Shown: positions 17,438 through 27,157, numbered from the stretch's first letter. The stretch: DNA of 64,000 nt from Maridesulfovibrio sp. (GCF_963667685.1 NZ_OY763931.1:744001-808000), one strand, 5' to 3'. Numbers and translations: made by a program. Notes: generated by a model from the sequence alone, not told the origin.

Positions 17438-19189
17438 ATGAATATGTGGCAGGATGCTTTTTCCAAATATACAGGGAAAGCCTGTGATGCGGAAGCCGCT
17501 TCCTTTGCTGATATTTATGATCTAAAGGCTCTAGACGGTTTGCGCCAGTATCTTGATCATGTTCACATAAAAAACTGCCTGCTCAGACCGTATTTTGAAA
17601 ACCGGACCCAGTATCCCCTGGTCGACTCCCGCGAATTGCTGCCTTCTTTCGAAGTTGATCTGTACGAACACAAAGCGCTCCCCGGGTTCAGCATGGTTGC
17701 CTTGGAACGCCCGCTGAATTTTTTTCAGGAAATCTTTCAGTTTGATATTCTGCACAGTCCGCGCTTGCTGGACGATACCGCAACTAAAGACGCCTGCCCA
17801 CTTTTTGAATCTATCTTAAAAGCGAACATTGAAACTTTTGAGAGCAGACTTCCCAAGCGTTCCCACAAGGATTTTATTAGTGAGTATGGGAATACTGATA
17901 TCTCAGCTATTGAAAATTACGACCAGATAATTCCCTTTCTGCTTGAAATTGAACGCGCTCATGTAATGGCGCAGGATAATACCGGTAAATTCTATCTTTC
18001 CGGTGTATTCGGATCATTCCCATCAGATTTGGACAATGAGCTTAAGAGATTCGGAATCAGAATCGGCAAATTCAAACCCGGCGACAACCTGCTCTACGAG
18101 TACAACCGCCTTTTTGTTTATACTTTTCTTATGGAGTTGCACGGATTTCCCATTGTTTCGGAACGCCGTACCTCTTCTGCGTTATTTGCCCGTAAACTGC
18201 ACCGTATGGGCGAGAAATTCATGGTTCGTGTTCTCGGCCAATCAGACCGGACTATAACCTCATTATTTTCACACCCTAAAGCCCGGTATTACCCGCGTGT
18301 AGAAAAAATAGCGCTTGTACAAGTCAGCAAGGATAACAAAGAAACAATCGCTGAATTAAAGAAAGGCGGTTTTTTTGTTGACGAAAAAAAACGGGTAGTA
18401 ATCCTCAAGGTCAAATATCGCCAGCATAAATTCAACCCGGAAAACGTGCGTGAAGACCGTGCCCTCTCTGTGTACCGTCAGGAAATCATCCATCCCATTA
18501 CCGGAAAATGTACATCCCGGTTCAATGTGATTAAGGATGCGTCAAGCATGACCATCCTTCTTAACGATATTGTTCGTGGTGAATACAATGGTAGCATCAT
18601 GTACAAACGTAATGAATTGATTGAAGACACTGAGACACACGAAAAGAGGCTCAAGTTTCTGTTTGCATGGCTTTCGAAGCATCAGCGCCGAATCATAGGA
18701 TACTCAGATGAATTCTATTCCGGCGTGGTCAAGGTTTTGGACAGCTACCTTCTGGCTCCTGACAATTATGAGCCTTTTAACGACCTGACTGATCTCTATC
18801 AGGAGGTCTGGTCCAAATACAGCTTTATTCAACAGGCCCGCAAGCTCAAAGTTCTTGAAGACCTTAAGGGTCGCAAGTTCAGGGGAAAAAGTGTCGGGTA
18901 TCTTGAAATGTTGCAGTTAATGACCGAGATTTTAAATGAACTCAAATTCGAGATCGTCAACTACTTTGACAAGCTGGTGGAAACAGCTTTAAAGATCGGC
19001 AACAGGGTTCTGAACGATTCTTACCTGCGAAGAAAATATATTTCCTGCCCGGAAGAAGAACTGACTAACTACGGGCTGAATGTTAGAAAATACTATGGCC
19101 GATTGGTTGTAGTTCTTGATGAATTCAGGTCGATTCGCAAAAGCCGTTCCCTTTATGAAGAAGGAACTTCCGTAAGCGGATTGGTTTAA
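17438..19189 (+). CDS. Conserved-looking protein of unknown function, 583 residues
   Basis: I do not recognise a domain. The protein is soluble-looking, charged and rich in aromatic residues, without signal peptide, transmembrane segment or obvious catalytic motif. There are Arg/Lys-rich stretches (KLHRMGEKFMVRVLGQ; KVKYRQHKF; WLSKHQRRIIGY) and a basic C-terminal region (LRRKYISCPEEEL; SIRKSRSLYEEG). Codon use matches its neighbours, so it is a genuine gene. ATG at 17444 is better spaced from the AGGG box than ATG at 17438. It ends 58 bases before gcvT in the same direction; no functional link is evident. Confidence 0.8.
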   Translation: MNMWQDAFSKYTGKACDAEAASFADIYDLKALDGLRQYLDHVHIKNCLLRPYFENRTQYPLVDSRELLPSFEVDLYEHKALPGFSMVALERPLNFFQEIFQFDILHSPRLLDDTATKDACPLFESILKANIETFESRLPKRSHKDFISEYGNTDISAIENYDQIIPFLLEIERAHVMAQDNTGKFYLSGVFGSFPSDLDNELKRFGIRIGKFKPGDNLLYEYNRLFVYTFLMELHGFPIVSERRTSSALFARKLHRMGEKFMVRVLGQSDRTITSLFSHPKARYYPRVEKIALVQVSKDNKETIAELKKGGFFVDEKKRVVILKVKYRQHKFNPENVREDRALSVYRQEIIHPITGKCTSRFNVIKDASSMTILLNDIVRGEYNGSIMYKRNELIEDTETHEKRLKFLFAWLSKHQRRIIGYSDEFYSGVVKVLDSYLLAPDNYEPFNDLTDLYQEVWSKYSFIQQARKLKVLEDLKGRKFRGKSVGYLEMLQLMTEILNELKFEIVNYFDKLVETALKIGNRVLNDSYLRRKYISCPEEELTNYGLNVRKYYGRLVVVLDEFRSIRKSRSLYEEGTSVSGLV

Positions 19190-19247
19190 ATTTAATTTTG
19201 AAAGTACTTTTAATTTTAAGGTGCTTTCTTTTATATGGAGTAAAAAA

Positions 19248-20309
19248 TTGACAGCACTGCGCACTACCCCCCTGACTGAGTGGCACCGTGAAAACGGCGC
19301 AAAACTGGTTCCATTTGCAGGCTTCGAAATGCCTGTCCAGTACAAAGGCATCATTGTCGAACATAAGCAGACCCGTGAAAAAGTCGGTGTTTTCGACATC
19401 AGTCACATGGGTGAATTCAAGCTCTACGGCAAAGGTGCAAAAGATGCACTGAATAAACTGGTTACACAGAATCTTGATACCCTTGCACCTGGTAAATGCC
19501 GCTACGGTTTTCTGCCTAACGACAAAGGTGGAGTTCTTGATGACCTCATCATCTACTGCCTTGCTGAAGATTCCTACATGCTGGTAGTTAACGGCGCTTG
19601 TGAAGAAGGCGACTTCAACTGGATCGACAGCAGACTTCCCGAAGGCCTGACCTTTGAAAACGTTTCCTACGATACAGCTAAAATCGACCTGCAGGGCCCT
19701 TTTGCTCTCGACGTTCTGGAATCTGTTTTCGGTCGTGACTTCAAACATCTAAAATACTTCAACTTCGAAGAAACTGAATTCGACGGCTATAAGCTGATAA
19801 TCAGCCGTACCGGATACACCGGTGAACTCGGTTATGAATTTTACCTGCCTTCCGATAAGGCTCTCTCCCTCTGGGAAAAGCTTGTTGATGATGATCGCGT
19901 TGAGCCAATCGGGCTTGGTGCCCGCGATACCCTTCGCCTTGAGTGCGGCTACCCCCTATACGGTCAGGATCTGGATACCGAACACAATCCCCGCGAAGGT
20001 GGATATGGTTTTCTGCTCCCGGTTGACGCATACACTGATGTGAAGGAACTTCTCATCCCGCTGACCATTGAAGGACGTCGCTCCGCACGCCATAATGATA
20101 TTGTCATGCTGGACGGTAAAGAAGTGGGCAAAGTAACCAGCGGTTCCTTCTCCCCTACCCTCGGTTACTCAATTGCTCTTGCATATGTCGCTGCGGATGC
20201 TGCCGACGCAGACATTTATACCATCAAAGGCGCTCGCAAGGACCTTGAAGCCAAGAAAAGTGAGCTTCCGTTCTATAAAGATGGAACTGCGCGCAAGAAA
20301 CTCGATTAG
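19248..20309 (+). CDS. gcvT: Aminomethyltransferase (glycine cleavage T protein)
   Basis: Transfers the methylene group of aminomethyl-lipoyl-H to tetrahydrofolate. Motifs: LVPFAGFEMPVQYKG, VGVFDISHMGEF, ISRTGYTGELGYEFY, GLGARDTLRLECGYPLYG and the end-domain VGKVTSGSFSPTLGYSIALAYV. The frame is open from a GTG at 19221, but TTG at 19248 has GGAG 7 bases upstream and yields the standard N-terminus (TALRTTPL), 353 residues. No gcvH or gcvP is nearby. No glycine riboswitch is seen in the short upstream gap. Confidence 0.93.
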   Translation: MTALRTTPLTEWHRENGAKLVPFAGFEMPVQYKGIIVEHKQTREKVGVFDISHMGEFKLYGKGAKDALNKLVTQNLDTLAPGKCRYGFLPNDKGGVLDDLIIYCLAEDSYMLVVNGACEEGDFNWIDSRLPEGLTFENVSYDTAKIDLQGPFALDVLESVFGRDFKHLKYFNFEETEFDGYKLIISRTGYTGELGYEFYLPSDKALSLWEKLVDDDRVEPIGLGARDTLRLECGYPLYGQDLDTEHNPREGGYGFLLPVDAYTDVKELLIPLTIEGRRSARHNDIVMLDGKEVGKVTSGSFSPTLGYSIALAYVAADAADADIYTIKGARKDLEAKKSELPFYKDGTARKKLD

Positions 20310-20331
20310 AGATTAGTTTAATACAAGAATT

Positions 20332-20368
20332 CAACCCCGCTACTTAATTTAGTAGCGGGGTTTCTTTA
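20332..20368 (+). terminator. Terminator after gcvT
   Basis: Stem AACCCCGCTAC / GTAGCGGGGTT with an 8-base loop, followed by TCTTTATA. Confidence 0.88.
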
Positions 20369-20456
20369 TACTCATTCTGTCAGACTTGTAACAAAAATAG
20401 AGTTATTTGAATTTCGTTATGTCCAGACTTTAAGCATATAAAGCCCCTTTCGGCTC

Positions 20457-20681
20457 TTGCATTGCACAGCAGTACTTCCGGTAGTGATACTGGACAAATA
20501 CACCATCATCGAACCGAACCGCACGCGCACAATTTATAATTGGCTGCAATACTTCAGCCCTGAGAGCTTGAAGGCAGAACTCAAAGATTGCGGTTTCAAT
20601 AAAATACTACTGCTGAGTGATGTAGCTGGAAATAAGTACCAAACCAAGAGCAATGAGTTTGCAGTCATTGCATATAAGTAG
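20457..20681 (+). pseudogene. C-terminal remnant of a SAM-dependent methyltransferase
   Basis: About 74 residues ending in YNWLQYFSPESLKAELKDCG and SNEFAVIAYK, which resembles the last strands of class I SAM-dependent methyltransferases. The N-terminal Rossmann part with the SAM-binding loop is absent; upstream lie only about 90 bases after the gcvT terminator and no RBS or ATG. It looks like the tail of a gene lost by deletion. A hairpin terminator still follows it. The family call rests on a short stretch, so confidence is moderate. Confidence 0.5.
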
Positions 20682-20690
20682 CTGAAAATA

Positions 20691-20731
20691 TTAACAGCGA
20701 CTATTTTTTATTACAAAAATAGTCGCTGTTC
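20691..20731 (+). terminator. Terminator after the methyltransferase remnant
   Basis: Long hairpin AACAGCGACTATTTTT / AAAAATAGTCGCTGTT with a short loop; no separate T tract beyond the stem. Confidence 0.65.
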
Positions 20732-20736
20732 CATTC

Positions 20737-21062
20737 TTATTTTGATCAATTATGTCAAATCAGTAACAATAGAGCTTTACCACCCATTAATTAAGCCTCT
20801 GCTTAAGATGTAAAAGTAATCATTTAAGCGTCTTAACCGTACAACGACCTGCCTGTTTTTTATTCTTAAACTATACCCGCATCAGTTTCTCTTTTACTAT
20901 TCAATCGCAATTCATATTAAAATAAAATGTTTAAAATTAGGTGATTACATATAAAAACTGTAATTATATCAAAAGGCACACATATTAAATTGTGTCATTA
21001 ACTCAACAAGCAACTTTTTTTTTCTTTTCCAGCTCTTGACGGATAAGTTTTTGTACAGATGA
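20737..21062. other. Regulatory region upstream of the formate dehydrogenase operon
   Basis: About 330 AT-rich bases without a gene. It holds a dyad ACACA-N8-TGTGT at 20978-20995, a possible operator, and TTGACG at about 21035 near the start of fdhA. I cannot pair that box with a convincing -10 element. Confidence 0.45.
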
Positions 21063-21092
21063 TTGGAACACCCTCAAATTTCAGGAGCGATG

Positions 21093-24000
21093 ATGAATAT
21101 TAATCGTAGAGATTTTGTGAAGCTGACGACTGCGACAGCTGCCGGTCTTGCTGCGGTTCCGGTGTTCGGCGGGCTTGGAAAAGCTTTTGCCAACACAGCC
21201 GCAGACAGAGCAAGACAGCTGAGTCCAAAATGGACCAAACAGACCACATCCATATGTGCGTTCTGTTCGGTCGGTTGTGGACTGCTGGTCAATACCGACC
21301 TTGAGACCAAACGCGCGCTGAACGTGGAAGGCAACCCCGACCACCCCATTAACGAAGGTGCTCTTTGTGCCAAGGGTGCGGCTGCGATTCAGATGACCGA
21401 GAACCCACAACGAGTGGGAAAATTTCTTTACCGCGCTCCCTACAGTGAAGAGTGGGAAGAAAAGGATTGGGATTTCTGTAAAAAGCGTATCGCAAAGCTG
21501 ATCAAGAAATCTCGTGACGAAAGCTTCGAAAAGAAAAATGCGAAGGGACAGGTCGTTAACCGTACCATGGGTATCGCCTCTCTCGGTTCCGCTGCGCTGG
21601 ATAACGAAGAATGTTATGCCATGCACAGCTTCATGCGTTCACTCGGCCTGGTCTATGTTGAGCACCAGGCACGTATCTGACACAGCGCAACTGTTGCGGC
21701 TCTGGTAGAGTCGTTCGGACGCGGCGCGATGACCAACCACTGGAACGATCTTCAGAACAGTGATTGCATTTTGATAATGGGCAGTAACGCTGCCGAAAAC
21801 CACCCCATCTCCTTTAAATGGGCTGTTAAAGCACAAAAACGCGGTGCTAAAATTATTCACGTAGACCCGCGCTTCACCCGTACATCCGCACGCTCGGATG
21901 CATACATTCCCTTACGTTCAGGTACTGATATCGCCGTACTTGGCGGGATGATCCACTATATCATCAAGAACAAGCGTTACTTCCATAAATATATGGTCGA
22001 CTACACCAACGCTTCTTTTATCGTTGGCAAGGATTTTGACTTCAAAGACGGTATGTTCTCTGGCTTTGACCACAAAAGCAATTCTTACGATCAATCCAAG
22101 TGGGCTTTTGAACTTGATGATAAGGGTATTCCAAAACAGGATAAATCCTTGCAGGATCCTAATTGCGTTTTTCAAATTTTGAAAAAACATTATTCCCGTT
22201 ACACCCCGGAAAAAGTATCCTCCATCTCCGGTGTGTCGGTTAAGGATCTTGATCTGCTTTACAAAACCTATACCGCTACCGGAAAGCCGGAAAAAGCGGG
22301 AACCATTATGTACGCAATGGGCTGGACCCAGCATTCAGTCGGTGTACAGAATATCCGTGCCATGGCGATCATTCAGCTCATGCTCGGTAACATCGGTGTT
22401 GCCGGTGGCGGGGTTAACGCCCTGCGTGGTGAATGTAACGTACAGGGTTCAACTGACTATGCCCTGCTTTACCACATTCTCCCCGGCTACCTGAAAACAC
22501 CTCTGGCCGGACAGGACACCCTTGAGCAGTACAACAACACGTACACTCCCAATAGTAATGATCCTGAATCCGCAAACTGGTGGCAGCACTATCCCAAGTA
22601 CTCGGCCAGCCTGATCAAGGCCATGTACTCTGATGATACTCCGGAACAGGGTTATCAATACCTGCCGCGCCTTGATAACCATAAGGCCAGCCAGTACTCT
22701 TGGATTCCGCTCATTGACCGTATGTACCGAGGCAAGTTCACAGGTGGTTTAATCTGGGGTATGAACCCGGCCTGTTCCGGTTCCGACTCCGTTAAGACCC
22801 GATCTGCCATGGGCAAACTTGACTGGATGGTCAACGTCAACCTCTTCCCGTGCGAAACAAGCGACTTCTGGAAAGGTCCGGGCATGGATCCGAAAAAGGT
22901 TAAGACAGAAACCTTTTTCATTCCCTGTGCTTCCCCAATCGAGAAAGAAGGTTCCGTATCCAACTCCGGTCGCTGGATGCAGTGGCGTTACAAAGGTCCC
23001 GAAACTTTCGGCGAAGTAATGAGCGATGGACATTACTTCCACGAAATATGGGAAGAGCTGAAATCTCTCTATGAAAAAGAAGGCGGCGTGTACCCTGAAC
23101 CTATCACCCGTCTCAGCTTTGAAAACATGTGTGAAGATGACGGCCACGGCCACATGCACTTCAGCGCCCAGAAAACAGCCAAGCTTTGCAACGGCTGGTT
23201 TACCCGCGACTGTGAAATAAAAGGTAAGAAGTTCAAGAAAGGACAGCAGGTCCCCAGCTTCGCCTATTTACAGGCAGACGGTTCCACTACCTCCGGTAAC
23301 TGGCTGTACTGTAACTCTGTCACAGATGAAGGAAACAAGTCAGAACGCCATGACTCCACCCAGACTAAGGAACAGGCCAATATCGGACTTTTCCCCAACT
23401 GGACATGGTGCTGGCCTGTTAACCGCCGCATCCTTTACAACAGGGCTTCTGTTGATGAAAAAGGACAGCCTTGGGCACCTAAAAAAGCGGTTATCAGTTG
23501 GGACGGCTCCAAATGGATCGGTGATGTTCCTGACGGTGGATGGAAACCGGGAACCCGTCATCCGTTCATCATGCGTAAGAATGGCTTCGGTCAGCTCTTC
23601 GGCCCCGGCCGCGCTGACGGTCCATTGCCGGAATACTATGAGCCTCTGGAATGTCCGGTAGACAACCACCCCTTCTCTAAAACCCTGCACAACCCCACGG
23701 CGGTTCAAATTCAGGGCGAAGAGAAAGCTGTCTGCGATCCGCGTTACCCGTTCGTTGGTACCACCTACAGGATCACTGAACACTGGCAGACAGGGTCCAT
23801 GACCCGTTGGCAGTCATGGCTGGTGGAAGCTGAGCCGCAGATGTTTGTGGAAATCAGCCCTCAGCTTGCTGAACTACGCGGCATTAAGAACGGAGAAAAA
23901 GTCACCGTGGAAAGTGTCCGTGGATCACTCTGGGCCATAGCCATGGTTACTGAGCGTATTCAGCCCTACAACATCAATGGAACCGATGTGCACATGGTCG

Positions 24001-24152
24001 GAATGCCCTGGCATTACGGTTGGATTACCCCCGTCAACGGTGGTGATTCCGCAAACATCGTAACCCCCAACGTGGGTGACCCGAATACCGGTATCCCTGA
24101 ATACAAGGCCTTCATGGTTAATATCCGCAAGTGGAAGGAGGGAGATAACTAA
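21093..24152 (+). CDS. fdhA: Formate dehydrogenase alpha subunit, selenocysteine-containing
   Basis: Periplasmic Mo/W-bis-pterin enzyme oxidising formate to CO2. The frame has an in-frame TGA at 21678-21680 and continues to 24152. The TGA codon lies in VEHQARI-U-HSATVAALVE, the conserved active-site context of Sec formate dehydrogenases, so it encodes Sec (residue 196). About 1019 residues. Tat signal RRDFVKL at residues 5-11; [4Fe-4S] motif CAFCSVGCGLLVNTD at about 54-68. Start ATG at 21093 (or 21090) follows AGGAG. The stop overlaps fdhB (TAATG). A SECIS hairpin must lie just after the TGA; the bases there can form only an imperfect stem by eye. Confidence 0.96.
21678..21680 (+). other. Selenocysteine codon (TGA) of fdhA
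   Basis: In-frame TGA with homologous coding on both sides: CACCAGGCACGTATC before and CACAGCGCAACTGTTGCG after. It matches the position of Sec in E. coli FdnG, where TGA is also followed by CAC and GTTGC. Confidence 0.95.
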
Positions 24153-24895
24153 TGTCCGGTAAAAGCTTCTTTGTAGATCTCTCTCTTTGTACCGCCTGCC
24201 GTGGTTGCCAGGTTGCCTGTAAGCAGTGGAAAAAGCTCCCTGCTGAGCAGACACGCAACGTAGGTTCTCACCAGAACCCGCAGGACTTGTCGTCCAAAAC
24301 CATCCGTCTGGTGCGCTTTAGTGAAGCCCGGGACGAGAACGGAAAATTCCGCTGGCTCTTCTTCCCGGAACAGTGCCGTCACTGCATTGAACCGCCCTGC
24401 AAGTACATTGCAAATATGTACGCTCCCGGAGCGGTCGTGCAGGATGAGAAGACCGGAGCAGTGGTCATGACCGACAAGGCCGTTCTGCCAAAAGGCAAGG
24501 TTGAAGGCTGGGAAATGTGTCCTTACAATGTTCCCCGTCAGGATCCTGAGAGCGGTCTCTTCTCTAAATGCGATATGTGTATCGATCGTGTGGAAATGGG
24601 AATGCTGCCTGCCTGTGTACAGAGCTGCCCTACCGGAACAATGAACTTCGGTGATCGTGCGGATATGCTCAAAATGGCCAAAAAAAGACTTGCGGAAGTG
24701 CAGAAGACCAACCCTAACGCATTCCTCGCCGACCCCGACGATGTGCGCGTTATTTACCTCTGCGAAACCAAGCCGGAAAATTACCATGAAACATTGGTAG
24801 CCTCTGCCGATAAACGCAGGACTGTTATGGCCAAGGTCAGCCCGTCTAAAACATCAAGACGCGGATTCCTTACCGCTCTTAAAAACAAAGCCTAG
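24152..24895 (+). CDS. fdhB: Formate dehydrogenase beta (iron-sulfur) subunit
   Basis: 247-residue ferredoxin-like electron-transfer subunit partnering FdhA. Cys groups: CTACRGCQVACK, CRHCIEPPCKYIA, CPYNVP and CDMCIDRVEMGMLPACVQSC. The second group lacks the fourth Cys seen in E. coli FdnH, fitting three [4Fe-4S] clusters as in the soluble Desulfovibrio enzymes. There is no C-terminal membrane anchor. The start overlaps the fdhA stop. Oddly, the C-terminus reads KTSRRGFLTALKNKA, which looks like a twin-arginine motif in the wrong place. Export presumably occurs piggyback on FdhA. Confidence 0.95.
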   Translation: MSGKSFFVDLSLCTACRGCQVACKQWKKLPAEQTRNVGSHQNPQDLSSKTIRLVRFSEARDENGKFRWLFFPEQCRHCIEPPCKYIANMYAPGAVVQDEKTGAVVMTDKAVLPKGKVEGWEMCPYNVPRQDPESGLFSKCDMCIDRVEMGMLPACVQSCPTGTMNFGDRADMLKMAKKRLAEVQKTNPNAFLADPDDVRVIYLCETKPENYHETLVASADKRRTVMAKVSPSKTSRRGFLTALKNKA

Positions 24896-24912
24896 CAGGC
24901 AGGAGAGATAAA

Positions 24913-25332
24913 ATGAAAAAATTATTGATCGCTTGCCTGTGTATTATGGGTATTGTGTTCGTAGCAATTGGTGCGGGTGCACAAGAAGAGTGGACAGCCC
25001 CGGATGATGATCTGGTCATCAACTTCATCAAGGGCAACAGTGACAAGAATCACGGTGTGGTTTTCAATCACTCCAGCCATGAAAGCTATGATTGTTCCGT
25101 TTGTCATCACAAGATGAAAAAAACTAAGGAACCAACCAGCTGTGCTGATTGTCACACTAACTTTGAACCTGTTCCAGTAAAAGGCTACAAGTCCTACTTC
25201 AAAGCCATGCACTATAAGCGCAAGAACCTTAAGCGCGCTTCATGCCTCGGCTGTCACGTGAAAGAATTCGGTAATGACAAGCAAATGACCGGTTGTGTTA
25301 ATTCTGCCTGTCACCCCGAAGGAATCAGATAA
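24913..25332 (+). CDS. Tetraheme cytochrome c3-family protein
   Basis: 139 residues with a signal peptide (MKKLLIACLCIMGIVFVAIG, cleavage after about residue 23). Four heme sites follow: CSVCHH, CADCH, CLGCH and the CX4CH site CVNSACH characteristic of class III cytochromes c. Extra His residues (FNHSSH, MHYKRK) can be distal ligands. It lies 17 bases after fdhB with GGAG at 24902-24905, so it is the third subunit or electron acceptor of the formate dehydrogenase, as in FdhABC3 complexes. Confidence 0.93.
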   Translation: MKKLLIACLCIMGIVFVAIGAGAQEEWTAPDDDLVINFIKGNSDKNHGVVFNHSSHESYDCSVCHHKMKKTKEPTSCADCHTNFEPVPVKGYKSYFKAMHYKRKNLKRASCLGCHVKEFGNDKQMTGCVNSACHPEGIR

Positions 25333-25351
25333 AAGGGAATTCATCCTCCTC

Positions 25352-25388
25352 TAAAAAAAGACCCTGCTCCGGCAGGGTCTTTTTTCGT
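25352..25388 (+). terminator. Terminator of the formate dehydrogenase operon
   Basis: AAAAAAAGACCCTGC TCCG GCAGGGTCTTTTTT: strong stem with T run. Confidence 0.95.
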
Positions 25389-25451
25389 TTAATCCAGAAA
25401 AACAATAACGTTATTGAAATCTTCTAACTCTCAGAATCTTAATTCAGCAAA

Positions 25452-25955
25452 TTAATCTTTCACAAACCGTTCATCGGATTTGAGTGTCTCTGATTGTTGG
25501 GCATTCTCTTCCAACCAGCCGAAACGATCTGCATCTACTGCATCAAATTTCTGGACATACGGCTTAATGTCAAGCAGCGGAGTTCCATCGAGTATATCCA
25601 CACCTTTAATGTGAAGAATATTGCCTTCAATGCTTAGCAGTTCCACTGTGGACATCCCGATCATATTCGGCCTGCGCGGTGCGCGGGTGGAAAAAAGACC
25701 ACGCTCTACTGTATCCATGAAAGGTTTAACTTTCAGCTCAAACCCGTCATTCTTGTGGAAGTGGTATAGCAAAATAATATGTGAAAACCCGTCAAGATCC
25801 TGTAATCCTTCTTCAAGGGCCCCATAAAGCACAATTTTACCAACGATATCTTTAGCTCCTGACGGCTGGATAGGCATTCCTTCAAGGGATTTATGGGGAG
25901 AACTGACATGTCCAATGGGATGAAAAATTATTGCGTCTTTATCTGGTAATGGCAT
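25452..25955 (-). CDS. trmO: tRNA (t6A37)-N6-methyltransferase TrmO-like
   Basis: UPF0066/TsaA family beta-barrel methyltransferase, 167 residues from the preferred start. It shows FHPIGHVSSPHK at the N-terminus, FSHIILLYHFH and the signature RGLFSTRAPRRPNMIGMSTVEL. TrmO methylates N6 of t6A in tRNA-Thr using SAM. The frame is open to 25994, but ATG at 25955 has GGAG 7 bases upstream and begins just before the conserved region. Stand-alone gene. Confidence 0.88.
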   Translation of the reverse strand: MPLPDKDAIIFHPIGHVSSPHKSLEGMPIQPSGAKDIVGKIVLYGALEEGLQDLDGFSHIILLYHFHKNDGFELKVKPFMDTVERGLFSTRAPRRPNMIGMSTVELLSIEGNILHIKGVDILDGTPLLDIKPYVQKFDAVDADRFGWLEENAQQSETLKSDERFVKD

Positions 25956-26002
25956 CAAGATCTCCGTATGTTTTAATGATTGCTTAGAAAACATTCCAGC
26001 AT

Positions 26003-26044
26003 AAAACCCTGCCCGGAAACAGATGTCTCGGGACAGGGTTTTAT
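26003..26044 (-). terminator. Terminator after the PepT-like gene
   Basis: Stem AACCCTGTCCCG / CGGGCAGGGTT, followed by TTAT on the minus strand. Confidence 0.8.
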
Positions 26045-26050
26045 AAGCAA

Positions 26051-27157
26051 TTAACTTTTCATGATTTCCGCTACGAGTTCAGCACACCCAGTCAAACTAT
26101 CAATAGTGATAAACTCATCAGTTGTATGTACTTTGCTCATTCCAATTCCCAGTGTAAGGGCGTTGAACCCTTTTCCATATAGGATATTGGCATCACTCCC
26201 CCCACCTGTGGGGACACGTCTGGGTGTAACATTGATCTTTTCGCAAGCCAGCTCCACTCTTTTCAGAATTGTACTGTCATCTGCTACATGCAGGGCAGGA
26301 TATGAAATTTCATATTCAAATTTATAGTCCCCGCCAACTTTATCAACCGCAGCAGCACAACAGGCTTCCATGTGCTCCAGCTGCGCTTGCAGCTTTCCAT
26401 CATCCAATGAGCGGGCTTCGGCTGTAAGGGTAGCGCTTTCGGCCACAATGTTGGTTACGGTTCCACCGTCAATATGACCAAGGTTGGCAGTTGTTTCAGC
26501 ATCAATGCGCAGCAGCGTCATTCCAGCCACTGCTTCCGCTGCTATCTGGATGGCACTGATACCCTCTTCAGGAGCAATCCCGGCGTGAGCAGACCTTCCG
26601 GTGAATGTCATTTTAATACCTGCTTTGGCAGGGGCGGCAACAACAAGAGTTCCCACTTCACCGCTGGAATCAAGAATTACAATGTCCTTGGCAGGAAGCA
26701 GATCCGTGTCCAGATTCTTTGCTCCGTGCATGCCGGACTCTTCACAGATGGAGAATACAAAATAAATTTCAGGGTGCGGGATGGATTCATCTTCAAGGTG
26801 GCTTAAGGCTTCAATAGCCATAGCAATCCCGGCCTTGTCATCACCGCCCAGAACGGTATTCCCGGCGCTACGAACAACATCACCGTCGAGAACAGGTTCA
26901 ACACCGAGACAGGGTTGAACACAATCCATATGGGCAGAAAAAGCAATTGGTTCCCCGCCACCGGTTGCAGGAATCCGGACAATCAGGTTGCCAGTGTTGC
27001 CGCCACTGGCTTTTCCGGCATTATCTTCTCGTACTTCGTATCCCCTTTCTTCCATTATTTTTCGCAGGTATACTGCGACTTCCTTCTCTTTAAGAGAAGG
27101 GCTGTCGATTTTTACTAAATCAAAAAAAAGGCTTAAAATTCTGTCTTTATTTATCAT
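26051..27157 (-). CDS. M20-family metallopeptidase, peptidase T-like
   Basis: 368-residue di-zinc exopeptidase. Metal and catalytic motifs: FSAHMDCVQP (first His/Asp pair), LGGDDKAGIA (bridging Asp), FSICEESGMHGA (catalytic Glu pair), LDSSGEVG and VHTTDEFI (last His). The dimerisation domain lies in the middle (about 175-290; TGRSAHAGIAPEEG). It fits the peptidase T-like group rather than PepT itself; the dipeptide or tripeptide substrate is unknown. No signal peptide. Single gene with its own terminator. Confidence 0.9.
   Translation of the reverse strand: MINKDRILSLFFDLVKIDSPSLKEKEVAVYLRKIMEERGYEVREDNAGKASGGNTGNLIVRIPATGGGEPIAFSAHMDCVQPCLGVEPVLDGDVVRSAGNTVLGGDDKAGIAMAIEALSHLEDESIPHPEIYFVFSICEESGMHGAKNLDTDLLPAKDIVILDSSGEVGTLVVAAPAKAGIKMTFTGRSAHAGIAPEEGISAIQIAAEAVAGMTLLRIDAETTANLGHIDGGTVTNIVAESATLTAEARSLDDGKLQAQLEHMEACCAAAVDKVGGDYKFEYEISYPALHVADDSTILKRVELACEKINVTPRRVPTGGGSDANILYGKGFNALTLGIGMSKVHTTDEFITIDSLTGCAELVAEIMKS

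Noticed and set aside
21063-21680. A separate 205-residue truncated molybdopterin protein followed by a second gene at 21729
   Set aside because: Both halves are in the same frame, joined by TGA in the conserved selenocysteine context; this is one selenoprotein gene.
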